The position numbers were made by a program, and so were the translations under genes. Positions 41,388 through 50,241 of a stretch of 64,000 nt of DNA are shown in pieces (the first letter of the stretch is position 1; the number at the start of each line of letters is the position of its first letter). The DNA lies in NCBI GenBank assembly GCA_964550025.1, contig CAZJYI010000054.1:1-64000 (forward strand), read 5' to 3'. This DNA comes from CAZJYI01 sp964550025. GTDB lineage: Bacteria; Verrucomicrobiota; Kiritimatiellia; UBA8416; CAYOBW01. Under the pieces are notes generated by a model, which saw only the letters and a list, made by a program, of their open reading frames with translations, had not been told where the DNA came from and made no database searches.

Positions 41388-42800
41388 ATGAACGAAAGAG
41401 AAAAGACCAACAGTGACACGATGAAGAAGCTGATGGTTCCGCTTGCGGTTTCCGCCGCGACTTTCGCCGCAATGCCCGCGGTTTCGGCGGAAGCCCTCAA
41501 ATGGGCAGGCGACTGGAAGAAAGGCGACCCCGCGTTTGCCGGCCTGCACAGCAAGGCGGGCCACCCCATGGCCGTGATCGACGAGAAGGAGTACAAGCAG
41601 TACATCAACTCGTTTGCCGTCTCGCAAAAGGGGACCTGGCTGATTTCGGTCACCAGCGGCGCCGTCGGCTACGCCAAGGTTTACGTCAAGCGCAGCGAGG
41701 ACAAGGGCAAGACCTGGTCGCGCGAGCGCATCCAGGTCTACGATCCCCGCCAGGACATGACGCTGGAACGCCGCAACGACTTCGATTGCGAGATGGGCCA
41801 GCTCTTCCCCGTTCCCAAGCCAATCGGGGAGAAGAAGGTCCATCGTGTCTACCAGTTCTCCATTGTACGCGACGCCAAAAAAGGCGCCCGTTTCGGCAAG
41901 CTGATCTACACCACCAGCGAGGACGACGGCCGAACCTGGGTCGGTCCCGGCGGCACGGGCACCTACTGGGATATTGACTCGCCGACCTATGAGCTCGTCG
42001 GCCACACCTGGGGCTGGCACCTGATGGCCCCGCCCCGCATCACCGGCGACGGGCGCATGGTCCTGCCGATGAACGCCTCGACCGATCCTCCCGCGCTCCG
42101 CGACATCCGTTGCGAGCCAGTTTACATGATCAGCAAGAACATCATGACCGAGGAAGATCCCGGCAAGGTTGCCTTCTCTTTCAATCCCCCACCCCCTCGC
42201 GGCGTCCACGTTCCAATGAAAGGGAAGCCGAGCGAGACGCACGGCATGGAGGCCCAGGTAGTCGAGCTGTCAGACGGGCGGCTCTTTTCGCCCATGCGCA
42301 CCGGAAACGGCTGCATCTGTTTCACCATCTCCGACGACGGCGGTAAAACCTGGCCCGAGGCGACGCCTCTGCGCCGCGACGACGATGGCCCCCTGCTGCT
42401 CAACCCCAACTGCGCCAACCCGCTGACCAAGTTGAGCAACGGAACCTACGCCATCCTGCACTGCAACAACGACGGCAATGTCTATGGCGTCAACGACGTC
42501 TTCCGCCACAATGTCGTTCGCCATCCGATGTACGTCAGCGTCGGCGTCGAGAACAAGCCGGGTCGCAAACAACCGATCCGCTGGAGTGCGCCGCGCCTGA
42601 TGACCACGCTCGAGAATTACGTCCCGGCGCACAAGGCCGGTTGGAACGACCTGACCTATGCTTACCTGCACGAAGAGGACGGCCGCTTCTACCATTTCTA
42701 TAACGCCATGTGGGACCGGATCCAGGTCAGCGAGGTCAATCCGCTGCTCCTGCTGCCGCCCGGCCAGGTGCCCCAGGGAAAAGCATCGGAGCAAAGATGA
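41388..42800 (+). CDS. Exported sialidase-superfamily (BNR) protein
   Basis: A 470-residue protein. ATG 41388 has AAAGGGA about 7 nt upstream; ATG 41421 (MKKLMVPLAVSAATFAAMPA) is the start of the clear signal peptide and an alternative. The propeller shows Asp-boxes RSEDKGKTWSRER, SEDDGRTWVGP and SDDGGKTWPEAT, with typical strands 'NGCICFTISDDGG' and 'NPLTKLSNGTYAILHCNNDG'. It looks complete. It is possibly an exo-glycosidase or lyase of the sialidase superfamily; the substrate is unknown. It lies 86 bp after the SGNH gene and overlaps the fucosidase fusion gene by ATGA. Confidence 0.8.
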   Translation: MNEREKTNSDTMKKLMVPLAVSAATFAAMPAVSAEALKWAGDWKKGDPAFAGLHSKAGHPMAVIDEKEYKQYINSFAVSQKGTWLISVTSGAVGYAKVYVKRSEDKGKTWSRERIQVYDPRQDMTLERRNDFDCEMGQLFPVPKPIGEKKVHRVYQFSIVRDAKKGARFGKLIYTTSEDDGRTWVGPGGTGTYWDIDSPTYELVGHTWGWHLMAPPRITGDGRMVLPMNASTDPPALRDIRCEPVYMISKNIMTEEDPGKVAFSFNPPPPRGVHVPMKGKPSETHGMEAQVVELSDGRLFSPMRTGNGCICFTISDDGGKTWPEATPLRRDDDGPLLLNPNCANPLTKLSNGTYAILHCNNDGNVYGVNDVFRHNVVRHPMYVSVGVENKPGRKQPIRWSAPRLMTTLENYVPAHKAGWNDLTYAYLHEEDGRFYHFYNAMWDRIQVSEVNPLLLLPPGQVPQGKASEQR

Positions 42801-45800
42801 AGAGTAGAAACAGGATGCCGAGTCCTACGTTGGCCACCTGGTATGCATGCCTTGTCGTGGCGTTGTCAGCCCGAGGTGCGGACTTCGTTGTGGCGCCCGG
42901 CGGCAGCGATGCGAACCCGGGGACGGAAGCGAAGCCCGTCGCGACGCTCGCCAGGGCGCGCGACGCCGTGCGTGCTTTGAAGAACGACGGCATGACGAAG
43001 GATGTGATCGTTCACGTGCGGGCGGGGGAATACGTGCTGAGCGAACCGGTCGTGTTCGGTCCGGAGGATTCGGGTACGAACGGGTTTTGCGTCATCTATA
43101 GGAACGCGGACGAACCGGGCAGCGCCCGTTTCGTGGGCGGGGAACGGGCAACAGGTTGGACGCGTCACGAGGGTAAGATCTGGAAGAAGACCGGTGTCAC
43201 GCACCTTGTCACAACCCTGTACGAGGACGGACGGCGTGCGCATATCGCGCGATCCCCAAATCGCGGCACCTACCCGGAATACCCCAACGCCATGGCGCCG
43301 TACTTCGTGAGTGTGGGTGGGAGCTACGACACACTGGTCTACGGCGAGGGCGACCTCGATCCCGCCGTCTGGGAACTTACCGACCGCGCCGCAGTGGTCT
43401 GGTGGACGAGGGGCGGCAAGCCCGACTGGGGACAGCGCGTGACCAAGCTACTGTCCATAGATGCCGAGAAGAGGACGCTCCACGTGAAGGGGCGGGAGCA
43501 CAGGCTTTTCAACATCACCAAAGGCGACCGCTTCTTTGTGATGAACATGCGCGCGTTGCTTGATGCGCCAGGCGAGTTCTACCAGGACACGGACCGCGAG
43601 ACGCTTTACTACATACCGCGCGGCGACGATCCGAACCAGGCGGACATTCGCCTCCCGGGACCGGCGGTCCTGGTGACGCTCAAAGGGAAAAGCGCTGAAG
43701 ATGGCGTTCAGAACATTGTCTTCTCGGGGCTCTCCTTCGAGCAGACGAACTGCGGGTACCTGGAGAACAGACGGCTGTGCGGCGCTGTAGATCTGCGTTA
43801 CTGCAGTGGGATCCGGATCGAAAAGTGCTGCTTCAGAAACATCGGTGATTTCGCGGTGTTCGGGCAGGTCGGCGTGCATCACTGCAGCATCCTCAACTGC
43901 CGGATCGAACACACCGGCCAGGGCGGTATTCTCATCCAGAACCGTTCCATTAAGCGCCTCAAGGAGCCAAACGTGCGCGGTGAATTCAATCGCGTCCACA
44001 ACTGCCTGATTCACGATCTCGGCGAGATCATGGTGCTGGCCTGCCACAACGGAGGGGTGATGCTGTGGAACGCCAACGACTGCCGGGTCTCCCACTGCGA
44101 CATCGCACGGAACATCCGCTACGGCATCAGCCTGCGGGGCCACTACTCGAGCCAATGGGCGCGTGACAGTGGCAGCAGTCCGGACAACGGGACGCATCTC
44201 AGCCGCAACAACGTGTTCCAGTACATCAAGATCGCCGACGTCGGCACGGACAGCGGTGACATGGGGGCGATACATGCAGCGCATCTGAACGAGCCCGACG
44301 GCCCGTGCATCAATACGTGGCGGCAGATCGTTGTGCGCGGCGCTCGCGCCCACCCCAGCATGAAGGACTGGGCCCCGAACGGCATCTTCGTTGACCACCC
44401 GTACTCGTGCCAGAAGCAGGTCTTCATGGACATCGACATCGCCGGCACGCAGGGCGATCCGTTCCGTGATAACAGGAACCCGGTTCAGACGTTCATCAAC
44501 GCAAGCTGGAGGCCGGGGTTTGACCGCACGCGCATGGAGACCGACCGGATCGGACTGACGCCGGAATTCCCGAAGGAATACGGCGGGAAGGGCGAGGTCG
44601 ACAGCAGCCCGCCTTCCCCAGCTGTGCCGAAATTGGCTGACGCCGGCCGGGCGCTCGGGGATTCGGCCGTTCGCGTTGAAGCAGCGCCCTGCAAGGATGA
44701 TATGACCGGTATTGAGTACTACTTCGAGTGCCTGACCAAGGGCGGGCGCGACTCAGGGTGGCAGGTCATGCCCGTCTACACCGATCGGTCGCTCGAACCG
44801 GAAACGCCCTATCGCTACCGCATCAAGGCCCGGGATACGTCCGCCGCCCAACATGAGACACAGTGGTCGGATGTTCTGACGGTCAAGACAGGCAAGAAAT
44901 CCGATGCGCTGTCCGCACCGGGGGCCTCAGCGCCGTGCGTGGCACGGTACCGGTTTGAGGAAGACGGTCGCGATGCGATGGGGAACCATCACGGCAAGGT
45001 GTCCGGGAACACCGCCTTCTCAAGGAGTGCGCGCGAAGGGGAATACGCTCTGGCGTGTGGTGGGAACCACGTAACTGTTCGCGACAACGACGATCTTGAT
45101 ATCGGCCGGAAAGACTTCGCAATCTCCCTCTGGTTCCTGCGGCACAAGGATCCCCGGGGGAATCTTCGCCTTCTGTCCAAGCACGACAAGAAGTGGCGGG
45201 GCTACTGCATCCGCGGCGCTGATCGGAATATCGGGTTCGATATCGGCAACGGGGACGCCCGGCCCCTTGTAGTGGCGCATACCTCCGGCCCCGGCAAGTG
45301 GCTGCACCTGGTGGTCAACGTGAAGCGTGAGTCGGGTCTGGTGGCCCTTTACCTGAACGGCGCACTTGTCAGCAACATGGACATCAGCGCGCTCCGCGAC
45401 GATGACATCGACAACGATGCGCCGCTCACCATCGGTTCGGGCTCCAACCTGCCGTGGAAGGGCCTGGTCGACGATGTGCGTATCTACAAACGAACGCTGA
45501 CAAAAAGGGAGATCCAGGCATTGTCATCCCAAACGACAATAACAAGTCGGGAAACACCGGCAGACCGTGAAGGCCCGATCCAGGAGTGGCGGGATGCCAA
45601 GTTCGGCATGTTCATTCATTGGGGCCTTTACAGCATCCCCGCCGGTGTCTGGAGGGGCAAACGCCAGCCCGGGGACTACGCCGAACACATACAGCTCAAG
45701 CTGAAGATCCCCAAGACCGAATACGCGAAGCTGGCCGGCCGGTTCAATCCCGTGAAGTTCGACGCTGATGAATGGGTGAAGATCGCCAAGCAGGCCGGGA

Positions 45801-46801
45801 TGCGACATATCGTCATCACCGCTAAGCACCAGGACGGTTTTGCGATGTACGATTCGGAGGTATCCGAGTTCAACATTGTCGACGCCACGCCTTTCCGCCG
45901 AGACCCGATGAAGGAACTCGCGGACGCTGCGCACCGGCAGGGGCTCGGCTTCGGCTTCTACTACTCCCAGGCCCGCGACCATCACCACCCGCTGGCCAAC
46001 TGGAACAAGCACGGCAACACGTGGGATTTCCCGCAGGCAAGCAAGGACGACTTCATCAAGTACCTGGATGAAAAGGCCAAGCCGCAAATCGAGGAACTGC
46101 TCACCGGCTACGGCGATCTTGCCGTGATGTGGTTCGACGTCCCGTACAACATCCCGCAGGAGGAGTGTGGGAGAATTGCCGAGATGGTCCGCGCGCGGCA
46201 ACCCGACTGTATTATCAACAGTCGTCTCGGTGGCGAGGTCTGGGACTACCGTTCTCTCGGGGACAACGCCATCTCCGATGAGCCGTTGGATGAGCCCTGG
46301 GAAACCTGCATGACGATGAACGGCTCGTGGGGGTATCACCAGCTTGACGACAACTGGAAGTCGCCGCAGCAGTTCATCCGTCACCTGGTCGATATCGTGA
46401 GTAAGGGCGGCTGCCTGTTGCTCAATGTCGGCCCTACCGCGGAAGGATTGATCCCCGAACCTAGTCTGGCGCGACTGAAGAAGATGGGCGCATGGCTGGA
46501 CACCAACGGCGAAGCCATCTACGGGACAAGCGCGAGCCCGCATCCTGCACCCGCGTGGGGGCGCTTCACGAAGAAGCCCGGACGACTCTACGCTCACGTA
46601 TTCGATTGGCCGGAGGACAGCAAGCTGGTCGTGCCGAGCGCGGGGCTGAGAGTCACCACGGCCTACCTGCTCGCGGACAAGGCACGAACGGCTCTGAAGA
46701 CGGCAAGGGATGGCGAGAACGTGGTCATCAGCCTGCCGTCCGAAGCGCCGGATCCAATCTGCTCGGTTGTTGTGATTGAGCACCCAGGAGGCGCAAAATG
46801 A
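42797..46801 (+). CDS. GH141-like beta-helix / LamG / GH29 alpha-L-fucosidase fusion
   Basis: A 1334-residue exported protein. ATG 42797 (GGAG 6 nt upstream) opens a signal peptide. Residues 25-605 are a right-handed beta-helix resembling GH141 enzymes (FVVAPGGSDANPGTEAKPVA, 'TLYEDGRRAHIARSPN', 'GGVMLWNANDCRVSHCDI'). Residues 615-697 are Fn3-like, and 713-910 form a LamG domain. Residues 925-1334 are a GH29 alpha-L-fucosidase (WRDAKFGMFIHWGLYSIPAG, 'GMRHIVITAKHQDGFAMYDS', likely nucleophile Asp1114 in VMWFDVPY, 'KGGCLLLNVGPTAEG'). GH141 includes alpha-L-fucosidases, so the protein may carry two fucose-directed modules. It is coupled by ATGA at both ends. Confidence 0.87.
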   Translation: MKSRNRMPSPTLATWYACLVVALSARGADFVVAPGGSDANPGTEAKPVATLARARDAVRALKNDGMTKDVIVHVRAGEYVLSEPVVFGPEDSGTNGFCVIYRNADEPGSARFVGGERATGWTRHEGKIWKKTGVTHLVTTLYEDGRRAHIARSPNRGTYPEYPNAMAPYFVSVGGSYDTLVYGEGDLDPAVWELTDRAAVVWWTRGGKPDWGQRVTKLLSIDAEKRTLHVKGREHRLFNITKGDRFFVMNMRALLDAPGEFYQDTDRETLYYIPRGDDPNQADIRLPGPAVLVTLKGKSAEDGVQNIVFSGLSFEQTNCGYLENRRLCGAVDLRYCSGIRIEKCCFRNIGDFAVFGQVGVHHCSILNCRIEHTGQGGILIQNRSIKRLKEPNVRGEFNRVHNCLIHDLGEIMVLACHNGGVMLWNANDCRVSHCDIARNIRYGISLRGHYSSQWARDSGSSPDNGTHLSRNNVFQYIKIADVGTDSGDMGAIHAAHLNEPDGPCINTWRQIVVRGARAHPSMKDWAPNGIFVDHPYSCQKQVFMDIDIAGTQGDPFRDNRNPVQTFINASWRPGFDRTRMETDRIGLTPEFPKEYGGKGEVDSSPPSPAVPKLADAGRALGDSAVRVEAAPCKDDMTGIEYYFECLTKGGRDSGWQVMPVYTDRSLEPETPYRYRIKARDTSAAQHETQWSDVLTVKTGKKSDALSAPGASAPCVARYRFEEDGRDAMGNHHGKVSGNTAFSRSAREGEYALACGGNHVTVRDNDDLDIGRKDFAISLWFLRHKDPRGNLRLLSKHDKKWRGYCIRGADRNIGFDIGNGDARPLVVAHTSGPGKWLHLVVNVKRESGLVALYLNGALVSNMDISALRDDDIDNDAPLTIGSGSNLPWKGLVDDVRIYKRTLTKREIQALSSQTTITSRETPADREGPIQEWRDAKFGMFIHWGLYSIPAGVWRGKRQPGDYAEHIQLKLKIPKTEYAKLAGRFNPVKFDADEWVKIAKQAGMRHIVITAKHQDGFAMYDSEVSEFNIVDATPFRRDPMKELADAAHRQGLGFGFYYSQARDHHHPLANWNKHGNTWDFPQASKDDFIKYLDEKAKPQIEELLTGYGDLAVMWFDVPYNIPQEECGRIAEMVRARQPDCIINSRLGGEVWDYRSLGDNAISDEPLDEPWETCMTMNGSWGYHQLDDNWKSPQQFIRHLVDIVSKGGCLLLNVGPTAEGLIPEPSLARLKKMGAWLDTNGEAIYGTSASPHPAPAWGRFTKKPGRLYAHVFDWPEDSKLVVPSAGLRVTTAYLLADKARTALKTARDGENVVISLPSEAPDPICSVVVIEHPGGAK

Positions 46802-48225
46802 ATCGCCGCGATTTTCTGAAGGCAGCAGGCGGCGGCCTGGCCACGGCGGCATTGGTCGGCTGTCGTGCCGTTTCCGCCGCTGAGCCAGCTAAAGGTGGCG
46901 CGTCCAAGACGGATCCCACACCCAATCTGCTCTTCGTCATGTGCGACGAAATGCGGGAAATGGCCATGTCATGTTCCGGCGATCCCAACCTCAAGACGCC
47001 GAACCTCGATCGCCTTGCTGCCTCGGGTTTCCGCAGCACACGCACGTACACGACCAGTCCGGTGTGTTGCCCTGCGCGGGCCACCATGCAAACGGGATAC
47101 TATCCCCACAACGCCGGCTTTCAGGACTACAGGAACGGACTCCATCTTCGCAAGGATGTTCCCACGATTGGCGAAGCCCTGAAGGCGGCGGGTTATCATA
47201 CAGCACATATCGGCAAATGGCACTTGAACGGCAAGAAACTATCACCCGGCAACCGTTACGTTCCCGCCGCCTATCACCGTGGGTACGACGTATGGCTTGG
47301 ATACGAACACGGCGAGCATTACTTCGATTCGGTTCACTACAGCAAGGATGACACCCCGATTGTGCCGCCCGACAACCAGTATGAACCGGATTTCCAGACG
47401 GATCACGCACTCCGGTTCATCGAGAACAACGCACACCGGCCGTGGATGATGCATCTCTCCTGGAACCCGCCGCATTTCCCCCTATCACCAGACAATGTTC
47501 CGGCCGACGCGCTCGCCGCGTTCGATGCAGATGCCATCCAGTTGCGAGACAATGTTCCCGAGGGAGGTCTAGCCGGTGCACAGCGACAGGAGCTTGCGGT
47601 CTATTACGCGATGATCAGTACGCTCGACAGGAACCTTGGGCGACTGCTCGACAAACTCGATGTCCTGGGACTGGGCGAGAAGACGATCGTCGTCTTTACC
47701 TCGGACCACGGCGACATGCTCTATTCGCACGGCAACATCTACAAACGACGCCCCCAGGAGGAAAGCTCGCGGATCCCATTCATCATTCGCTATCCCGGCG
47801 TCATACCGGCGGGGCAAGTCAGCGAAGAACCGATGAGCCTCGTCGACTTGCCCGGATCCCTGACCGAGCTCATGGGCGTGAAGCCCATGCGAACCGAGGG
47901 GATGTCCTTTGTCGCGCATTGGAAGGGCGATGCACGTGTCGGTCCCCGCGATGCCGTGTTCATGGGCTGCCAGTGGTTGGGGTGCCGACCCGCGGGCGGC
48001 AACCATGTCAAGCGCCCGTGGCGTGCCGTGCGGACCCGGTCACACATGGCGTGTTGGTTGCAAGAAGGGAAGGAATCGCGGCTGGTTCACCTGTTCGATG
48101 TCTCGGAGGACCCGTTTCAGCGCAACGACTTGCGGGACGACGAATCTCAATCCGAACGAGTGACGGTGCTGAAGGGGATGCTGCGAGATCACCTGAAGAA
48201 GACGAATGACAGCTTTCCGCTGTAG
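46798..48225 (+). CDS. Exported sulfatase (TAT signal, Cys-type)
   Basis: A 475-residue sulfatase. The N-terminus MNRRDFLKAAGGGLATAALVG is a twin-arginine signal, with Cys at 22 giving a possible lipobox. The formylglycine motif CxPxR is Cys90-Cys-Pro-Ala-Arg (SPVCCPARATMQTGYYPHNA). Metal ligands appear in NLLFVMCDEMR and in 'FTSDHGDMLYSHG'; 'HIGKWHLNG' is the usual K-x-H block. It removes sulfate esters, probably from a polysaccharide, after maturation by an anSME or FGE not seen in this window. It overlaps the fucosidase gene by ATGA, consistent with stepwise desulfation and defucosylation. Confidence 0.92.
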   Translation: MNRRDFLKAAGGGLATAALVGCRAVSAAEPAKGGASKTDPTPNLLFVMCDEMREMAMSCSGDPNLKTPNLDRLAASGFRSTRTYTTSPVCCPARATMQTGYYPHNAGFQDYRNGLHLRKDVPTIGEALKAAGYHTAHIGKWHLNGKKLSPGNRYVPAAYHRGYDVWLGYEHGEHYFDSVHYSKDDTPIVPPDNQYEPDFQTDHALRFIENNAHRPWMMHLSWNPPHFPLSPDNVPADALAAFDADAIQLRDNVPEGGLAGAQRQELAVYYAMISTLDRNLGRLLDKLDVLGLGEKTIVVFTSDHGDMLYSHGNIYKRRPQEESSRIPFIIRYPGVIPAGQVSEEPMSLVDLPGSLTELMGVKPMRTEGMSFVAHWKGDARVGPRDAVFMGCQWLGCRPAGGNHVKRPWRAVRTRSHMACWLQEGKESRLVHLFDVSEDPFQRNDLRDDESQSERVTVLKGMLRDHLKKTNDSFPL

Positions 48226-48258
48226 TGGGTCGAGAACGCAAGATGACCGGAGGAGAAG

Positions 48259-50241
48259 ATGCGTCTCTCCAAGATGATGAAAACGTTTCGATTAAGACGT
48301 CTTGTACTCTCGGTGATGCTTGGGATGTCGTGTTTCTACTCGGAGGCGGCGACGAATCCCTCCAGACCCAACATCATCCTGATCCTCACCGACGACCAGG
48401 GCTACAACGACCTGGGGTGTTTCGGTTCAGACCGGATCAAGACTCCCAACATCGACCGCATGGCGGCCGAGGGCATGAAATTCGCAGACTTTTACGTTAC
48501 GGCCCCCATCTGCACCCCGGCGCGTGCGTCGATCATGACCGGATGCTACCCCTCGCGGGTCGGGCTCGGCACCCCTTTGCACACGCCCGACACGATCGGC
48601 CTGCACGAGGACGAGATCACCCTTGCGGATTTGCTCAAGTCGCAGGGCTATGCCACGGCCTGCGTCGGCAAGTGGCACTTGGGGCACCACCCGAAGTTCT
48701 ATCCGACCCGCCATGGGTTTGACTATTACTACGGCACACCGCTGGGGCACTGCTTTGCCACCGAGGGTATGCGGACGAAAGGCAAGTACTCCGCCTTGTT
48801 CTTGAGGAACGAGGAGAAGGTGCCTTTCCCACCGATAGAGGAGCTGACCGAAGCGCTGACCGCGGAGGCGGTGCAGTGGATCAAGGCTAATGAAGACAAT
48901 CCGTTCTTCCTCTTCATGTCCCATCCCATGCCCCACGGACCCGTGGCCGCGTCCGAGCGGTTCCGGGGCAAGAGCGCCGGCGGTTTGTACGGCGACGCCA
49001 TCGAAGAGATCGACTGGAGCACCGGAGAGATCCTCAAGACCATCAACGAGCTGGGGCTTGCGCTGGACACGATTGTGGTGTTCACGTCGGACAACGGCGC
49101 CTGCACGAATCCCTGGGGCGTAGACGCCACGTGGTTCGGCTCGAACGCACCGTTTCGCGGCAAGAAACAGCAATGCTGGGAGGGCGGCCTGCGCGTGCCC
49201 TGCGTGATGTGGGGCCCTGGGCGTTTCCCGGCCGGCTCGGTCTGTACCGAGCTCGCCACGGTCATGGACTTCCTGCCGACATTCGCCGGCATGGCTGGTG
49301 CGGAACTGCCCACAGACCGGTTGATCGACGGGAAGGACATCACTGCCTTGATGAGCGGACAGCCGGATGCCAAATCGCCCTACGACGCGTTCATCTTTCA
49401 TGCGCGACTGGGGAAACGCTCCGGCATACGCGTTGGCGACTGGAAACTGCTGGTCGAAACCGATGCCATCACCTGGAAGCACCAGGGCGATGCCCTCTAC
49501 GATCTCAAGAACGATCTGGGTGAGCATCACAACGTGGCAGCCGAGCGTCCGGACAAGGTCAAGCGCCTCAAAGCGCGCTTGAGGGCATTTGAAGAGGAAC
49601 TGAGCCAGACTTCGCGGCGCGCGGGTTCCCTTGTGTCGCCGGTCGACGACGATGACGTAACCGGAAACTGGATGACCGAGGTGTACTTCATGCGCCTCGA
49701 TAACATCCTGTCCGAGCCGGACGAGGTGAAGGCGGTCGCCGCAAAGCTCACCGACTTCTTCATCGGCTGTGGCCGGCTTCAGCTTGCACACATACCGGAT
49801 TTCCACGGCGGCATCGGCTCGTTCTACTACTCCATGTGGGCGCCAAGGGGCACCGTCTGGCACCAGGAAGATGCCGCGGCGTTGCTCTCCCCTGATCTGT
49901 ATGCAGAGTTCATCGAGCCGTGCGACGGGAAGATAGCCGCCGCTTTCGAAGGCTGCATCATCCATCAGCACCCGACCGGTTTCTACCCCGTCGACGCGTA
50001 TCTCGAGATGGATATGACGGCCCTCGAGCTCCACATCGACGAAGGCGGGCCATCAACGGAGGAGCTGTTCGATGTCCATAAGAAGATCCTCGCCAGGAAG
50101 CCGCTGTTGATCTGGGGTGACATTCCGGAGCAGGACCTGGACTGGATCTTCAGCAGACTACCCGTGCAGGGGCTGGCAGTGAATACGGTTGTTACTTCCC
50201 CCGAACAAGCGGAAGCGCTCTGGCGGAGGTATGTGGGATGA
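48259..50241 (+). CDS. Sulfatase fused to the C-terminal half of a URO-D-fold protein
   Basis: A 660-residue protein. GGAGGAG precedes ATG; a signal peptide spans about residues 1-31. Residues 33-455 form a complete sulfatase: NIILILTDDQGYNDLGCF, formylglycine site Cys85 in ICTPAR, 'CVGKWHLG', 'FTSDNGACTNPWG' and the usual C-terminal 'YDLKNDLGEHHNVAAERPDK'. From residue 457 the sequence switches to a URO-D-like C-terminal half: 'YAEFIEPCDGKIAAAFEGCI', 'LELHIDEGGPSTEELFDVHK' and 'LAVNTVVTSPEQAEALWRRY'. The N-terminal half of that barrel is absent. URO-D proteins are cytoplasmic, so an exported half barrel is probably a passenger left by a deletion. The sulfatase part should work. Confidence 0.85.
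   Translation: MRLSKMMKTFRLRRLVLSVMLGMSCFYSEAATNPSRPNIILILTDDQGYNDLGCFGSDRIKTPNIDRMAAEGMKFADFYVTAPICTPARASIMTGCYPSRVGLGTPLHTPDTIGLHEDEITLADLLKSQGYATACVGKWHLGHHPKFYPTRHGFDYYYGTPLGHCFATEGMRTKGKYSALFLRNEEKVPFPPIEELTEALTAEAVQWIKANEDNPFFLFMSHPMPHGPVAASERFRGKSAGGLYGDAIEEIDWSTGEILKTINELGLALDTIVVFTSDNGACTNPWGVDATWFGSNAPFRGKKQQCWEGGLRVPCVMWGPGRFPAGSVCTELATVMDFLPTFAGMAGAELPTDRLIDGKDITALMSGQPDAKSPYDAFIFHARLGKRSGIRVGDWKLLVETDAITWKHQGDALYDLKNDLGEHHNVAAERPDKVKRLKARLRAFEEELSQTSRRAGSLVSPVDDDDVTGNWMTEVYFMRLDNILSEPDEVKAVAAKLTDFFIGCGRLQLAHIPDFHGGIGSFYYSMWAPRGTVWHQEDAAALLSPDLYAEFIEPCDGKIAAAFEGCIIHQHPTGFYPVDAYLEMDMTALELHIDEGGPSTEELFDVHKKILARKPLLIWGDIPEQDLDWIFSRLPVQGLAVNTVVTSPEQAEALWRRYVG

Noticed and set aside
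48427..50034. 535-residue minus-strand ORF
   Set aside because: Antisense to the sulfatase fusion; reads as reverse-frame noise.
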